NCBI RefSeq assembly: GCF_003313325.1
Contig: NZ_QMHQ01000003.1
Location: 124,001-188,000, forward strand
Direction of reading: 5' to 3'
DNA from: Pedobacter namyangjuensis
GTDB taxonomy: Bacteria > Bacteroidota > Bacteroidia > Sphingobacteriales > Sphingobacteriaceae
DNA length: 64,000 nucleotides
Below are positions 56,474-64,000 of this stretch, in pieces. The notes beneath the pieces were generated by a model that saw only the letters and a list, made by a program, of their open reading frames with translations, was not told where the DNA came from and did not search any database. Every line of letters starts with the position of its first letter. The stretch's first letter is position 1. The position numbers and the translations under genes were made by a program.

Positions 56474-57862
56474 ATGAACTACGATTTAATTGTTATAGGC
56501 AGCGGTCCGGGCGGATACGTAACTGCAATTAGAGCTTCTCAACTAGGTTTAAAAACCGCAGTTATTGAACGCGAATCTTTAGGTGGCATTTGCCTCAATT
56601 GGGGCTGTATCCCTACTAAAGCCTTATTAAAAAGTGCGCAAGTATTCGAATATATCAATCATGCTGCAGACTATGGTATTAATGCGCCAGAGGCTACAGC
56701 AGATTTTGCAGCCGTTATAAAACGTAGTCGTGGCGTTGCCGATGGCATGAGCAAAGGTGTTCAATTTCTAATGAAAAAGAACAAAATTGATGTAATAATG
56801 GGTACTGGAAAGGTTAAAGCTGGCAACAAAGTTGAAGTTAAAGCAGCCGATGGAACTCAAAAAGAAATTACCGCTAAAAATATTGTTATTGCTACAGGTG
56901 CCCGTTCTAGAGAGTTGCCTAACTTAAAACAAGACGGCAAAAAAGTAATCGGCTACCGCCAAGCAATGGTTTTACCTGAACAACCTAAATCTATGGTTGT
57001 TGTTGGTTCGGGCGCTATTGGTGTTGAGTTTGCTTATTTCTATGCTACCATGGGCACCAAAGTTACCATAGTTGAGTTTATGGAAAACATTGTTCCAGTA
57101 GAGGACGAAGATGTATCTAAACAACTATTGCGTAGCTTAAAGAAAACTGGTATCGATATCATGACTTCTGCCAGCGTTGAATCTGTTGATACAAGCGGTA
57201 GCGGATGTAAAGTTCAAGTTAAAACAGCTAGTGGCATGCAAACCATAGAATGTGATATCGTTCTTTCTGCGGCGGGTGTTGTTGCCAATATCGAAAACAT
57301 CGGTTTAGAAGAAACTGGTATCAAAACAGAAAAAGGTAAAATTGTTGTTGACGAGTTTTATAACACAACCGTTAAAGGTTATTACGCCATAGGCGATGTG
57401 GTTGGCGGTCAGTCTTTAGCACACGTCGCTTCTGCAGAAGGAATTATTTGTGTTGAGAAAATTGCCGGTCAGCATGTTGAGCCTTTAGATTACAATAACA
57501 TTCCCGGATGTACTTACGCAAGTCCAGAAATTGCTTCTGTGGGTTACACCGAAAAAGCAGCTAAAGCAGCGGGTTACGAATTAAAAATCGGTAAATTCCC
57601 TTTCTCAGCTTCTGGCAAAGCAAGTGCTGCTGGTGCTAAAGATGGTTTCGTGAAATTAATTTTCGATGCTAAATATGGAGAATTATTAGGTGCGCACATG
57701 ATTGGTGCTAACGTTACAGAAATGATTGCTGAAATAGTAGTTGCTCGTAAATTAGAAACTACAGGTCATGAAATGATAAAAGCAGTTCACCCTCACCCTA
57801 CCATGAGCGAGGCTATTATGGAAGCTGCAGCTGATGCATACGGAGAGGTAATACATTTATAA
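56474..57862 (+). CDS. lpd: Dihydrolipoyl dehydrogenase
   Basis: 462 residues. FAD-binding GSGPGGY, the redox disulfide GGICLNWGCIPTKAL, NAD-binding VGSGAIGVEFAYFY, the FAD site GYYAIGDVVGG and the C-terminal catalytic HPHPTMSE are all present, so function as the E3 enzyme of pyruvate, 2-oxoglutarate or branched-chain dehydrogenase complexes is secure. No E1 or E2 gene lies beside it. The leader contains a large hairpin; a hairpin terminator follows. Confidence 0.96.
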   Translation: MNYDLIVIGSGPGGYVTAIRASQLGLKTAVIERESLGGICLNWGCIPTKALLKSAQVFEYINHAADYGINAPEATADFAAVIKRSRGVADGMSKGVQFLMKKNKIDVIMGTGKVKAGNKVEVKAADGTQKEITAKNIVIATGARSRELPNLKQDGKKVIGYRQAMVLPEQPKSMVVVGSGAIGVEFAYFYATMGTKVTIVEFMENIVPVEDEDVSKQLLRSLKKTGIDIMTSASVESVDTSGSGCKVQVKTASGMQTIECDIVLSAAGVVANIENIGLEETGIKTEKGKIVVDEFYNTTVKGYYAIGDVVGGQSLAHVASAEGIICVEKIAGQHVEPLDYNNIPGCTYASPEIASVGYTEKAAKAAGYELKIGKFPFSASGKASAAGAKDGFVKLIFDAKYGELLGAHMIGANVTEMIAEIVVARKLETTGHEMIKAVHPHPTMSEAIMEAAADAYGEVIHL

Positions 57863-57918
57863 GGTAAAAAATTGTTTTTAAGGCTGAAGAAAAATCAGCT
57901 TAAAAACAATCTAATCTC

Positions 57919-57949
57919 AAAAACCCTTTAGTTAAACTAAAGGGTTTTT
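57919..57949 (+). terminator. Terminator of lpd
   Basis: AAAAACCCTTTAGT pairs with ACTAAAGGGTTTTT around a three-base loop. Confidence 0.85.
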
Positions 57950-57998
57950 GTATTTTTATACTTGTAGCCTTCAACCTCAACACTCTAAACGTCAAAAA

Positions 57999-58841
57999 AT
58001 GAAACTCTACACTATTAATACCGGCATGTTTAAATTAGATGGCGGCGCAATGTTTGGCGTTGTACCAAAATCTATTTGGCAAAAATCCAATCCTGCAGAC
58101 GAGAATAACTTATGCTCTTGGGCAATGCGCTGTCTTTTAATTGAAGATGGCAGTCGTTTAATATTAGTAGACACGGGCATTGGGAACAAACAAGATGAAA
58201 AATTCTTGGGTCATTATTACTTGCATGGCGATGATAATTTAGATTTATCATTAGCTAAACATGGCTTTAATCGTGATGACATTACCGATGTTTTTTTAAC
58301 GCACCTACATTTTGATCATTGTGGCGGTGCTATTGAGCGCCATGGAGATCGTTATCGCCCAGCGTTCAAAAATGCATTGTATTGGACTAACCAGCAACAT
58401 TGGGACTGGGCCGTTACGCCAAACGCACGAGAAAAAGCATCTTTCTTAAAAGAAAATATAATTCCGATACAAGAAAGTGGGCAACTAAGATTCATCCCAT
58501 CTCAGGATGGTGTTCTTTTTCACGAAGGTTTTACCACTCGTTTTGCATTTGGGCATACAGATGCTATGATGCTGCCACAACTTCAATACAAGGATAAAAC
58601 TATCGTTTATATGGCAGATCTGCTCCCCTCTGTTGGCCACATTCCATTGCATTACGTTATGTCTTATGACATGTTCCCGCTGCAAACCCTGAAGGAAAAG
58701 GCATCGTTTTTAGAAGAAGCTGCCAAAAACGAATACATCTTATACCTAGAACATGATCCAGTTAACGAATGTTGCACCGTTCAGCAGACCGAAAAAGGTG
58801 TTAGATTAAAAGACACCTTTAGCCTGGCTTCCATTCTTTAA
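57999..58841 (+). CDS. Metallo-beta-lactamase-fold hydrolase
   Basis: 280 residues from the ATG at 57999 (MKLYTINTG); a frame extended upstream runs through the lpd terminator and is rejected. Metal ligands: THLHFDHCGG, His in FGHTDAMM, and the closing His in LYLEHDPVN. N-terminal MFKLDGGAMFG is typical of the quorum-quenching lactonase-like or general MBL hydrolases. Substrate unknown. Followed after 17 bases by an acetyltransferase gene. Confidence 0.9.
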   Translation: MKLYTINTGMFKLDGGAMFGVVPKSIWQKSNPADENNLCSWAMRCLLIEDGSRLILVDTGIGNKQDEKFLGHYYLHGDDNLDLSLAKHGFNRDDITDVFLTHLHFDHCGGAIERHGDRYRPAFKNALYWTNQQHWDWAVTPNAREKASFLKENIIPIQESGQLRFIPSQDGVLFHEGFTTRFAFGHTDAMMLPQLQYKDKTIVYMADLLPSVGHIPLHYVMSYDMFPLQTLKEKASFLEEAAKNEYILYLEHDPVNECCTVQQTEKGVRLKDTFSLASIL

Positions 58842-58858
58842 ATTTTAATCCAACCGTA

Positions 58859-59416
58859 ATGATTAGAAAAGCAACGCATGAGGATGCTGATGCAATTGTA
58901 AATTTTATGATGCTAGCCATGGGCGATTTACCTTACAAATTTGCAAATACGGAGGATAAAAACATTGCAATCAGATTGCTAAAAAAGTTCGTCCTAATAG
59001 ACAGAAATCAATACAGCATAACTAACACTTTTGTTTACGAGCAGGAAGACGAAATTGCTGGCGCTATTATCGCTTATGATGGTGGCAAAATTAAAACACT
59101 TCGCAAACCATTCTTCGATTATATTTCTGAAAACTTCCACCACAAAAAATTTGAAATGGAATTGGAAAGTGAAGTTGGAGAATTTTATATAGATGCTGTA
59201 GCTGTAGAGCCTAATTTTCAGGGCAAAGGAATTGGCAAAAGCCTGATCTTAACAGTAGCCGAAAAAGCCAGAACACTTGGTTTTAAAAAGTTAGGGTTAT
59301 TGGTATCTACCAATAATAATGATGCGAAAAGATTGTACGAGAAAATTGGTTTTAAGACCGTCGGCTACAAAAATTTACTAGGAACAAGTCATGAACATTT
59401 GGTTTACGAAATTTAA
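58859..59416 (+). CDS. GNAT-family N-acetyltransferase
   Basis: 185 residues. Acetyl-CoA loop is FQGKGIGKSLILTVAEKA, preceded by FYIDAVAVEP; motif B is STNNNDAKRLYEKIGFKTVG. The N-terminal half has EDADAIVNFMMLAM, typical of the family. Probably in one transcript with the MBL hydrolase. Substrate unknown. Confidence 0.9.
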   Translation: MIRKATHEDADAIVNFMMLAMGDLPYKFANTEDKNIAIRLLKKFVLIDRNQYSITNTFVYEQEDEIAGAIIAYDGGKIKTLRKPFFDYISENFHHKKFEMELESEVGEFYIDAVAVEPNFQGKGIGKSLILTVAEKARTLGFKKLGLLVSTNNNDAKRLYEKIGFKTVGYKNLLGTSHEHLVYEI

Positions 59417-59423
59417 CTCCCGC

Positions 59424-59642
59424 CTAAGACCAACTCAAATCTACTTTATATTCCAAAATATCGCCAGGCTGGCAATGCAAAACCCTACAAATTGCCTCTA
59501 AGGTTTCTAAGCGTACAGCTTTCGCTTTTCCCGTTTTTAATATCGAAAGATTAGACATGGTAATGCCTACCCTATCGCTAAGTTCAGTTAACGACATTTT
59601 TCGCTTTGCGAGCATTACATCTAAGTTTATTATTATGGGCAT
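59424..59642 (-). CDS. YozG-type XRE-family regulator
   Basis: 72 residues, a single helix-turn-helix: MLAKRKMSLTELSDRVGITM, SNLSILKTGKAKAVRLETL, then EAICRVLHCQPGDILEY. This short form is commonly paired with a DUF2975 membrane protein, as here (the DUF2975 gene is upstream on the same strand). It may regulate its own pair. The stop lies 7 bases beyond the convergent acetyltransferase gene's stop. Confidence 0.88.
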   Translation of the reverse strand: MPIIINLDVMLAKRKMSLTELSDRVGITMSNLSILKTGKAKAVRLETLEAICRVLHCQPGDILEYKVDLSWS

Positions 59643-59782
59643 AGGGAAATTTACAAAGATTTTTTAAATGGTGAGTTCTTGTTCCTGTTGTAAAATCATT
59701 GATTTTTTTAAACGCAGTATACATGAAAATGCAAAAGCAGAAAAAATAATTAAGTAGCAATCAAAGCCCCAAAAGTAATCGC

Positions 59783-60580
59783 TTAAATTGTTAAATCTTG
59801 TTCTTCTTTTATTAAAATTGCTTGTTTCAAAACTTGCGCAAGTAATATAACTAACATGCCAACTCCCAAGGCAGATAGACTTCCAGTGTTTGTAAAATCT
59901 AAAGAAATGTTCAAATCATAATTTAAGCCACTTGGAATTGACGTAATATGAAAATTTGGATGCTGCATAATTAGCATATTTACGATACCGATGAAATAAG
60001 CAAACACTTCTTTTAAGATAAGCAACCAACCTAAAAATGAAAATAGCTTGAAGCTTTTTGGTAATAAGATGTCTCCATCCATATATCTATTTGTTAATTT
60101 AGTTAATACTATCAGAAACAAAACCGAAATTAAACTCTTGACTTGCCCAACTATTGACCAAAAGACATTGTGAATTTTATTTTTTGAATAAACCCTTACT
60201 TTCACATTTTCGGAAGAAGATATTTCATTGGAAATCCTTACATCTCTATTGTCATAAGAAATAAATTGGTTAATTATCTCGTGATTAACAGTATCATTTT
60301 CAAATAAAATCTCGCGACCTTCATCGCCTATGTAAACATTGTTTACACCATTTTTATATACACGTAGGGTATCGGGCGGATTAAAGTTCATTCTTGCATC
60401 TACGAAGTTTCCCTTAGTTCTGTAACCAACTGTCCATCCCGCAAAGGTTAAATGAGATTTTTCGGCAAAAACATCTGCTATAATACCGCTTAGAATCTGA
60501 ATAGAAATAATTAAAACTCCTAACTGCAAAAATGCCTTGATTACTCTTGCCAAGTTAAAATATTTTACGTTTTTTGCCAT
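59783..60580 (-). CDS. DUF2975-type membrane protein
   Basis: 265 residues with four likely membrane helices: near LQLGVLIISIQILSGI, WSIVGQVKSLISVLFLIVL, FSFLGWLLILKEVFAYF and SLSALGVGMLVILLAQVL. A periplasmic loop of about 100 residues follows the first helix. The pairing with a YozG-type regulator is the typical arrangement. Function unknown; DUF2975 proteins may sense or respond to envelope conditions. A clear promoter lies upstream. Confidence 0.8.
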   Translation of the reverse strand: MAKNVKYFNLARVIKAFLQLGVLIISIQILSGIIADVFAEKSHLTFAGWTVGYRTKGNFVDARMNFNPPDTLRVYKNGVNNVYIGDEGREILFENDTVNHEIINQFISYDNRDVRISNEISSSENVKVRVYSKNKIHNVFWSIVGQVKSLISVLFLIVLTKLTNRYMDGDILLPKSFKLFSFLGWLLILKEVFAYFIGIVNMLIMQHPNFHITSIPSGLNYDLNISLDFTNTGSLSALGVGMLVILLAQVLKQAILIKEEQDLTI

Positions 60581-60626
60581 TACACTTTAATTAATATTTC
60601 TATAACCTAACAATTTATTTACCTCA

Positions 60627-60658
60627 CAAACATAAAACAATAATTACCACAAATCAAA
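60627..60658 (-). promoter_or_regulatory. Full Bacteroidota promoter of the DUF2975 pair
   Basis: Minus-strand TTTG (60658-60655), 20 bases, then TATGTTTG (60634-60627), 46 bases before the ATG. Confidence 0.65.
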
Positions 60659-60825
60659 ATATATTTATTGAATTACGATAAATTTTAGTTAAATTTCAAA
60701 TAGACTAACTATCATACTGACATTTTTTCTTTGGAACGATATTTGCTGTAAATAAATCGTTAAAAAATATGTCATAAACTGTAACATTTTCAGCAATTTA
60801 CCGCGGTTATATGTACAATAAAACA

Positions 60826-60833
60826 TACTTTTG
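60826..60833 (+). promoter_or_regulatory. -7 promoter element of rpoD
   Basis: TACTTTTG fits TAnnTTTG, 34 bases before the ATG at 60868. Confidence 0.55.
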
Positions 60834-60867
60834 CAGCATTGGAATAATATCGCACTAAAACACATAG

Positions 60868-61728
60868 ATGAGACAACTCAAAATAACCCAATCCATCACC
60901 AATCGTGAAAGTCAGTCGTTAGATAAGTATTTACACGAGATTGGTAAAGTAGATTTAATTACCGCTGAGGAAGAAGTAATTCTTGCTCGTAAAATTCGCG
61001 AGGGCGACCAAGCTGCGTTGGAGCGCTTAACAAAAACCAACTTGCGTTTCGTCGTTTCAGTAGCTAAACAATATCAAAATCAAGGACTTACATTAGGAGA
61101 TTTAATTAACGAAGGTAACTTAGGTTTAATTAAAGCAGCCAAACGTTTTGATGAAACCAAAGGTTTCAAATTCATTTCATATGCAGTTTGGTGGATTCGT
61201 CAGTCCATCCTACAAGCAATTGCAGAGCAAAGTCGTATCGTGCGTCTACCTCTTAACCAGGTAGGCTCATTAAGCAAAATTAGTAAAGCATTCTCTAAAT
61301 TAGAGCAGGAGTTTGAGCGTGAGCCATCTCCAGAAGAATTGGCAGATATTTTAGAAACTACAGTCGATAAAATTTCTGACACGCTAAGTAACTCCGGCCG
61401 TCACGTATCTATGGATGCACCTTTTGTACAAGGTGAGGAAAATACGCTACTAGATGTGTTAGAAAATCACGAACCTAATACAGATAGCAACTTAATTAAC
61501 GAATCTCTTTCTGAAGAGATTAAACGTTCTTTATCTACATTAACAGAGCGTGAGCGTGAGATTATTGTTTTATTTTTCGGCTTAAGTACAAATCACCCAC
61601 TTTCTTTAGAAGAAATTGGTGAGAAGTTTAACTTAACTCGTGAGCGTGTTCGCCAAATTAAAGACAAGGCCTTACAGCGTTTACGCCACACTTCACGTAG
61701 TAAAATCTTAAAATCTTACTTAGGATAA
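60868..61728 (+). CDS. rpoD: Primary sigma factor RpoD (Bacteroidota short form)
   Basis: 286 residues. Regions 1.2-2 ([59 protein letters not shown]), region 3 ([16 protein letters not shown]) and region 4 with its helix-turn-helix ([20 protein letters not shown]) are complete, while region 1.1 and the long non-conserved insert of Proteobacterial sigma-70 are missing, as usual in this phylum. It recognises the TTTG-N19-TAnnTTTG promoters seen in this window. Confidence 0.95.
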   Translation: MRQLKITQSITNRESQSLDKYLHEIGKVDLITAEEEVILARKIREGDQAALERLTKTNLRFVVSVAKQYQNQGLTLGDLINEGNLGLIKAAKRFDETKGFKFISYAVWWIRQSILQAIAEQSRIVRLPLNQVGSLSKISKAFSKLEQEFEREPSPEELADILETTVDKISDTLSNSGRHVSMDAPFVQGEENTLLDVLENHEPNTDSNLINESLSEEIKRSLSTLTEREREIIVLFFGLSTNHPLSLEEIGEKFNLTRERVRQIKDKALQRLRHTSRSKILKSYLG

Positions 61729-61800
61729 TCGGTAAAAACATTGGTACTTAGTGTGCTTTAAACACCCTAAAAACCAACATTTTACAAGAAAAATAATTTA

Positions 61801-61831
61801 AAAAAGATTGGGTTCTCACCCGATCTTTTTT
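61801..61831 (+). terminator. Terminator of rpoD
   Basis: AAAAAGATTGGGT (61801-61813) pairs with ACCCGATCTTTTT (61818-61830), one G-T pair, loop of four, T-tract. Confidence 0.85.
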
Positions 61832-61838
61832 AGTTTTG
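61831..61838 (+). promoter_or_regulatory. -7 promoter element of gap
   Basis: TAGTTTTG fits TAnnTTTG and follows directly after the rpoD terminator stem; a TTG at 61808 supplies a possible -33 site. The ATG of gap is 30 bases downstream. Confidence 0.55.
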
Positions 61839-61868
61839 CAGCAATTTCTAACCAAATTATTTTCTTGT

Positions 61869-63317
61869 ATGTTAAACAAATATCAATCAGAGTTTCAAAA
61901 CTGGATTGAAAAAGAGAAAAAAGCGCTTGAACTAATCAGCGTTGTCGGACATCTTTGGTTCGACCGTTCTATAGAACTTGTTCTCTTTCGAAAACCCCTA
62001 TTCGATGTTGGAAGTAGCGAAATATTGGCACATCACCAGTATGCTAAAGAAGTAAGTGGCAAAGACATTTCCATTTACGAGACACTAGAGCTAGCATCTA
62101 CAATCACTAAATGCAACTTGGCGCCTTCTCGCATAGATATCGGTCGCTTAGTAGCCGAATGGCTTGATGAAAGCAACACACATTCGTCTATGCACAATTT
62201 TGTGGTAAGCAAACTTGCTAGCCACATTGGCAAAGATAAAATCAGCCTTAAGCCTGTAGATGTGGTACTTTATGGTTTTGGGCGCATCGGACGTATTGCC
62301 GCTAGAGAACTAATTGTACAGGCCGGCAAAGGCGAACAACTTCGTTTACGAGCTATTGTAACCAGAAGTTACAGCGACGAAGAATTAGTAAAAAGAGCAG
62401 AGCTTTTAAGAACCGACTCTATTCATGGGCCGTTTAATGGGACGATAACAGAAGATTTTGAAAATAAAGCTCTAATTATAAACGGGCAAACAGTATATTT
62501 CATTTTAGCTAAAAACCCAGAAGATGCTGATTATACCTCATACGGTATAGAAAATGCTTTGCTGATAGATAATACTGGAGTATTTAGAGATCGGGATGGA
62601 TTGGGAAGACATTTAAAAGCCAACGGAATTAGCAAAGTTTTATTAACCGCACCCGCCAAAGGCGATATTCCAAACATTGTAACTGGTATCAATGATGCAG
62701 ATTTCGACTACCAAACAGAAACAATTTTCTCGAACGCATCTTGTACAACAAATGCCATCATTCCGGTTTTAAAAGTTATAGAAGATACATTCGGAATAGA
62801 TAAAGGACATATCGAAACCGTCCACTCCTATACTAACGACCAAAACCTATTAGATAATTACCATAACAAATACCGCAGAGGCCGTTCTGCTGCTTTAAAC
62901 TTGGTGATTACTGAAACAGGTGCCGATAAAGCGGTTGCGAAAGTTATTCCCCATTTAGCGGGCAAACTCACCGGCAATGCCGTACGTGTACCCACCCCAA
63001 ACGTTTCTCTGGCAATTCTAAATCTTTCGCTTAAAAAAACTACCAGTAAACAAGAAGTTGAAGATGTACTTAAGCAAGCTTCACTTTTTGGCGACTTATC
63101 GGAACAGCTAGAATATTCTATTTCAAACGAGCTGGTTAGTAGTGATTTAATTGGAAATAGCCACGCTTCTATTGTAGATGGCCCAGCAACCATCATTTCA
63201 AAAGATAACCAATCAGTAGTGTTATACGCTTGGTACGACAATGAATATGGCTACACTCGTCAAGTTATTCGTTTGGCAAAAAAATTAGCAGGCGTAGTAC
63301 GATTAACTTATTATTAA
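61869..63317 (+). CDS. gap: Glyceraldehyde-3-phosphate dehydrogenase, long form
   Basis: 482 residues from the ATG at 61869; an upstream TTG would sit in the promoter. The core enzyme begins near 132: NAD-binding GFGRIGR at 136-142, the catalytic Cys292 in SNASCTTNA, His in VHSYTNDQNL and the closing WYDNEYGYT. Before it is an extra helical N-terminal region of about 130 residues, characteristic of the long Bacteroidota/Proteobacterial GAPDH type. It oxidises glyceraldehyde 3-phosphate in glycolysis; cofactor preference is not obvious. Confidence 0.94.
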   Translation: MLNKYQSEFQNWIEKEKKALELISVVGHLWFDRSIELVLFRKPLFDVGSSEILAHHQYAKEVSGKDISIYETLELASTITKCNLAPSRIDIGRLVAEWLDESNTHSSMHNFVVSKLASHIGKDKISLKPVDVVLYGFGRIGRIAARELIVQAGKGEQLRLRAIVTRSYSDEELVKRAELLRTDSIHGPFNGTITEDFENKALIINGQTVYFILAKNPEDADYTSYGIENALLIDNTGVFRDRDGLGRHLKANGISKVLLTAPAKGDIPNIVTGINDADFDYQTETIFSNASCTTNAIIPVLKVIEDTFGIDKGHIETVHSYTNDQNLLDNYHNKYRRGRSAALNLVITETGADKAVAKVIPHLAGKLTGNAVRVPTPNVSLAILNLSLKKTTSKQEVEDVLKQASLFGDLSEQLEYSISNELVSSDLIGNSHASIVDGPATIISKDNQSVVLYAWYDNEYGYTRQVIRLAKKLAGVVRLTYY

Positions 63318-63643
63318 TTGAATCCTTAATTTAACCACTTGAGAAGCTGCTCAACTTTCCAAAAAAGCGACGAGGGTAAAGTACAGCTTCTTAGGTGGTT
63401 AGCTAATTCGAAAAACAAGGCCAGTTCAAATGGCTAAACCTGTCCCGCTTTCCGCTACAATCTTTTTGCTGCCGTTTGGAGTGGAGTGAAAGAATTTTCA
63501 TCAAAAAGTATTTCTGCTACAATCGGGTTTAAATTACAACGATTCTAACTTTTGGCTAAAGTATGCATCATTCCAAAACCCCGTTATGCATTATATGGCG
63601 TAATATATTTACCTTTACCTATATCAATTAAGCAATTTATAAA
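63318..63643. other. Intergenic region with repeat copy D
   Basis: 326 bases between gap and the peptidase gene. It contains the repeat unit at 63441-63530 and a GAAGCTG/CAGCTTC inverted pair near 63340-63392, which may act as a terminator for gap. No coding frame. Confidence 0.55.
63441..63530. repeat. Intergenic repeat, copy D
   Basis: 90 bases with ends TGTCCCGCTTTCCGCTACAA and TTCTGCTACAATCGGG, inner arms ATCTTTTTG and CAAAAAGTAT. It matches 47911-48010 and, at the ends, copies A, B and C. Confidence 0.65.
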
Positions 63644-64000
63644 ATGAAAAGAATATTTCTGATACCCCTAGCTTTATTAATGAGCTGTGGTACGGTAAAA
63701 ACAACTTCCAACAACGACCAAGTTGGCGAGCAATTATTAAAAGATGTTGAAGTGTTAGCTTCTGATGCATACGAAGGAAGAAAAACAGGCACAAAAGGTG
63801 CAGAAATGGCAAGAACGTACTTAACTGGTAGATTAAAGGAAATTGGCGTAAAACCATTCCCAGGAAAAAACACTTACGAATACGACTTTGAATTTAAATC
63901 TCGTAATGGTAGCGAAACTGTGAAAGGGAAAAACCTAATTGCCTGCATCCCCGGCAAAACGGAGAATGTAATTGTAATATCGGCGCACTATGACCATATC
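63644..64000 (+). CDS. M28-family metallopeptidase lipoprotein (5' part, cut by window edge)
   Basis: 119 codons are visible, open to the right edge. The start MKRIFLIPLALLMSCGTVK is a lipoprotein signal with lipobox MSCG. Then come LASDAYEGRKTGTKGAEMAR and YLTGRLKEIGVKPF, the typical N-terminal lead of M28 zinc aminopeptidases, and finally VIVISAHYDHI, which carries the first zinc-binding histidine. Likely a periplasmic or surface aminopeptidase. The rest, including the other zinc ligands, is outside the window. Confidence 0.88.
   Translation, partial: MKRIFLIPLALLMSCGTVKTTSNNDQVGEQLLKDVEVLASDAYEGRKTGTKGAEMARTYLTGRLKEIGVKPFPGKNTYEYDFEFKSRNGSETVKGKNLIACIPGKTENVIVISAHYDHI

Noticed and set aside
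57948..57998. N-terminal extension of the MBL hydrolase
   Set aside because: It overlaps the lpd terminator and lies before the natural MKLYTINTG start.
63637..63873. Minus-strand frames at the right edge
   Set aside because: They are opposite the clear M28 peptidase start with its lipoprotein signal.

Overview
The window comes from a Bacteroidota chromosome, most likely Sphingobacteriaceae (Pedobacter-like). Four things point there: SusC/SusD pairs, a short primary sigma factor without region 1.1, type III glutamine synthetase, and repeated Bacteroidota promoters (TAnnTTTG, in several cases with TTTG 19-20 bp upstream). Base composition is AT-rich, many gene ends carry hairpin terminators, and Shine-Dalgarno sites are mostly absent. 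All identifications were made by reading translations and motifs; no database was searched.

Layout. 1-8.5 kb (minus strand): a sialic-acid utilisation locus with SusC, SusD, two sialidases and the first codons of a probable N-acetylneuraminate lyase cut by the window edge, plus a GntR/FCD regulator. The same 11-bp palindrome lies in front of both the regulator and the SusC gene. 8.7-14.8 kb: two unknown proteins, then a second SusCD locus whose SusC gene is split by a one-base frameshift. 15.4-18.7 kb: a fused ResB-CcsA cytochrome c biogenesis protein. 19-26.3 kb: a visibly more GC-rich accessory stretch with an AraC regulator, an aldo/keto reductase, a CheB-CheR-PAS protein without a kinase, a decayed EamA transporter, a TetR gene and a small membrane protein behind a palindrome-overlapped promoter. 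26.6-30.9 kb: a minus-strand cassette that looks like a defence island: an AlbA_2/Schlafen-type protein with a SIR2-like protein, then an AAA ATPase with a small partner, bordered by tRNA-3'-end-like scraps and close to tRNA-His.

31-64 kb is mostly core genome: rnhA, fbp with a phosphodiesterase, a serine hydrolase, a tRNA methyltransferase, purL, an asparagine synthetase-like gene that lacks the N-terminal cysteine, tonB, glnA type III, purM, several small enzymes, an Oar-like TonB-dependent receptor, lpd with a large leader hairpin, a metallo-beta-lactamase-fold hydrolase, a DUF2975/XRE pair, rpoD, gap, and the start of an M28 peptidase at the right edge.

The best candidates for something undescribed are the SIR2 + AlbA_2 pair and the ATPase + 140-residue pair beside it. 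Other notable signals are the shared ATGT-AGR-ACAT operator, an intergenic repeat family with related ends at five places, the Cys-to-Ser change in the asparagine synthetase, and the 47-base hairpin in front of lpd.
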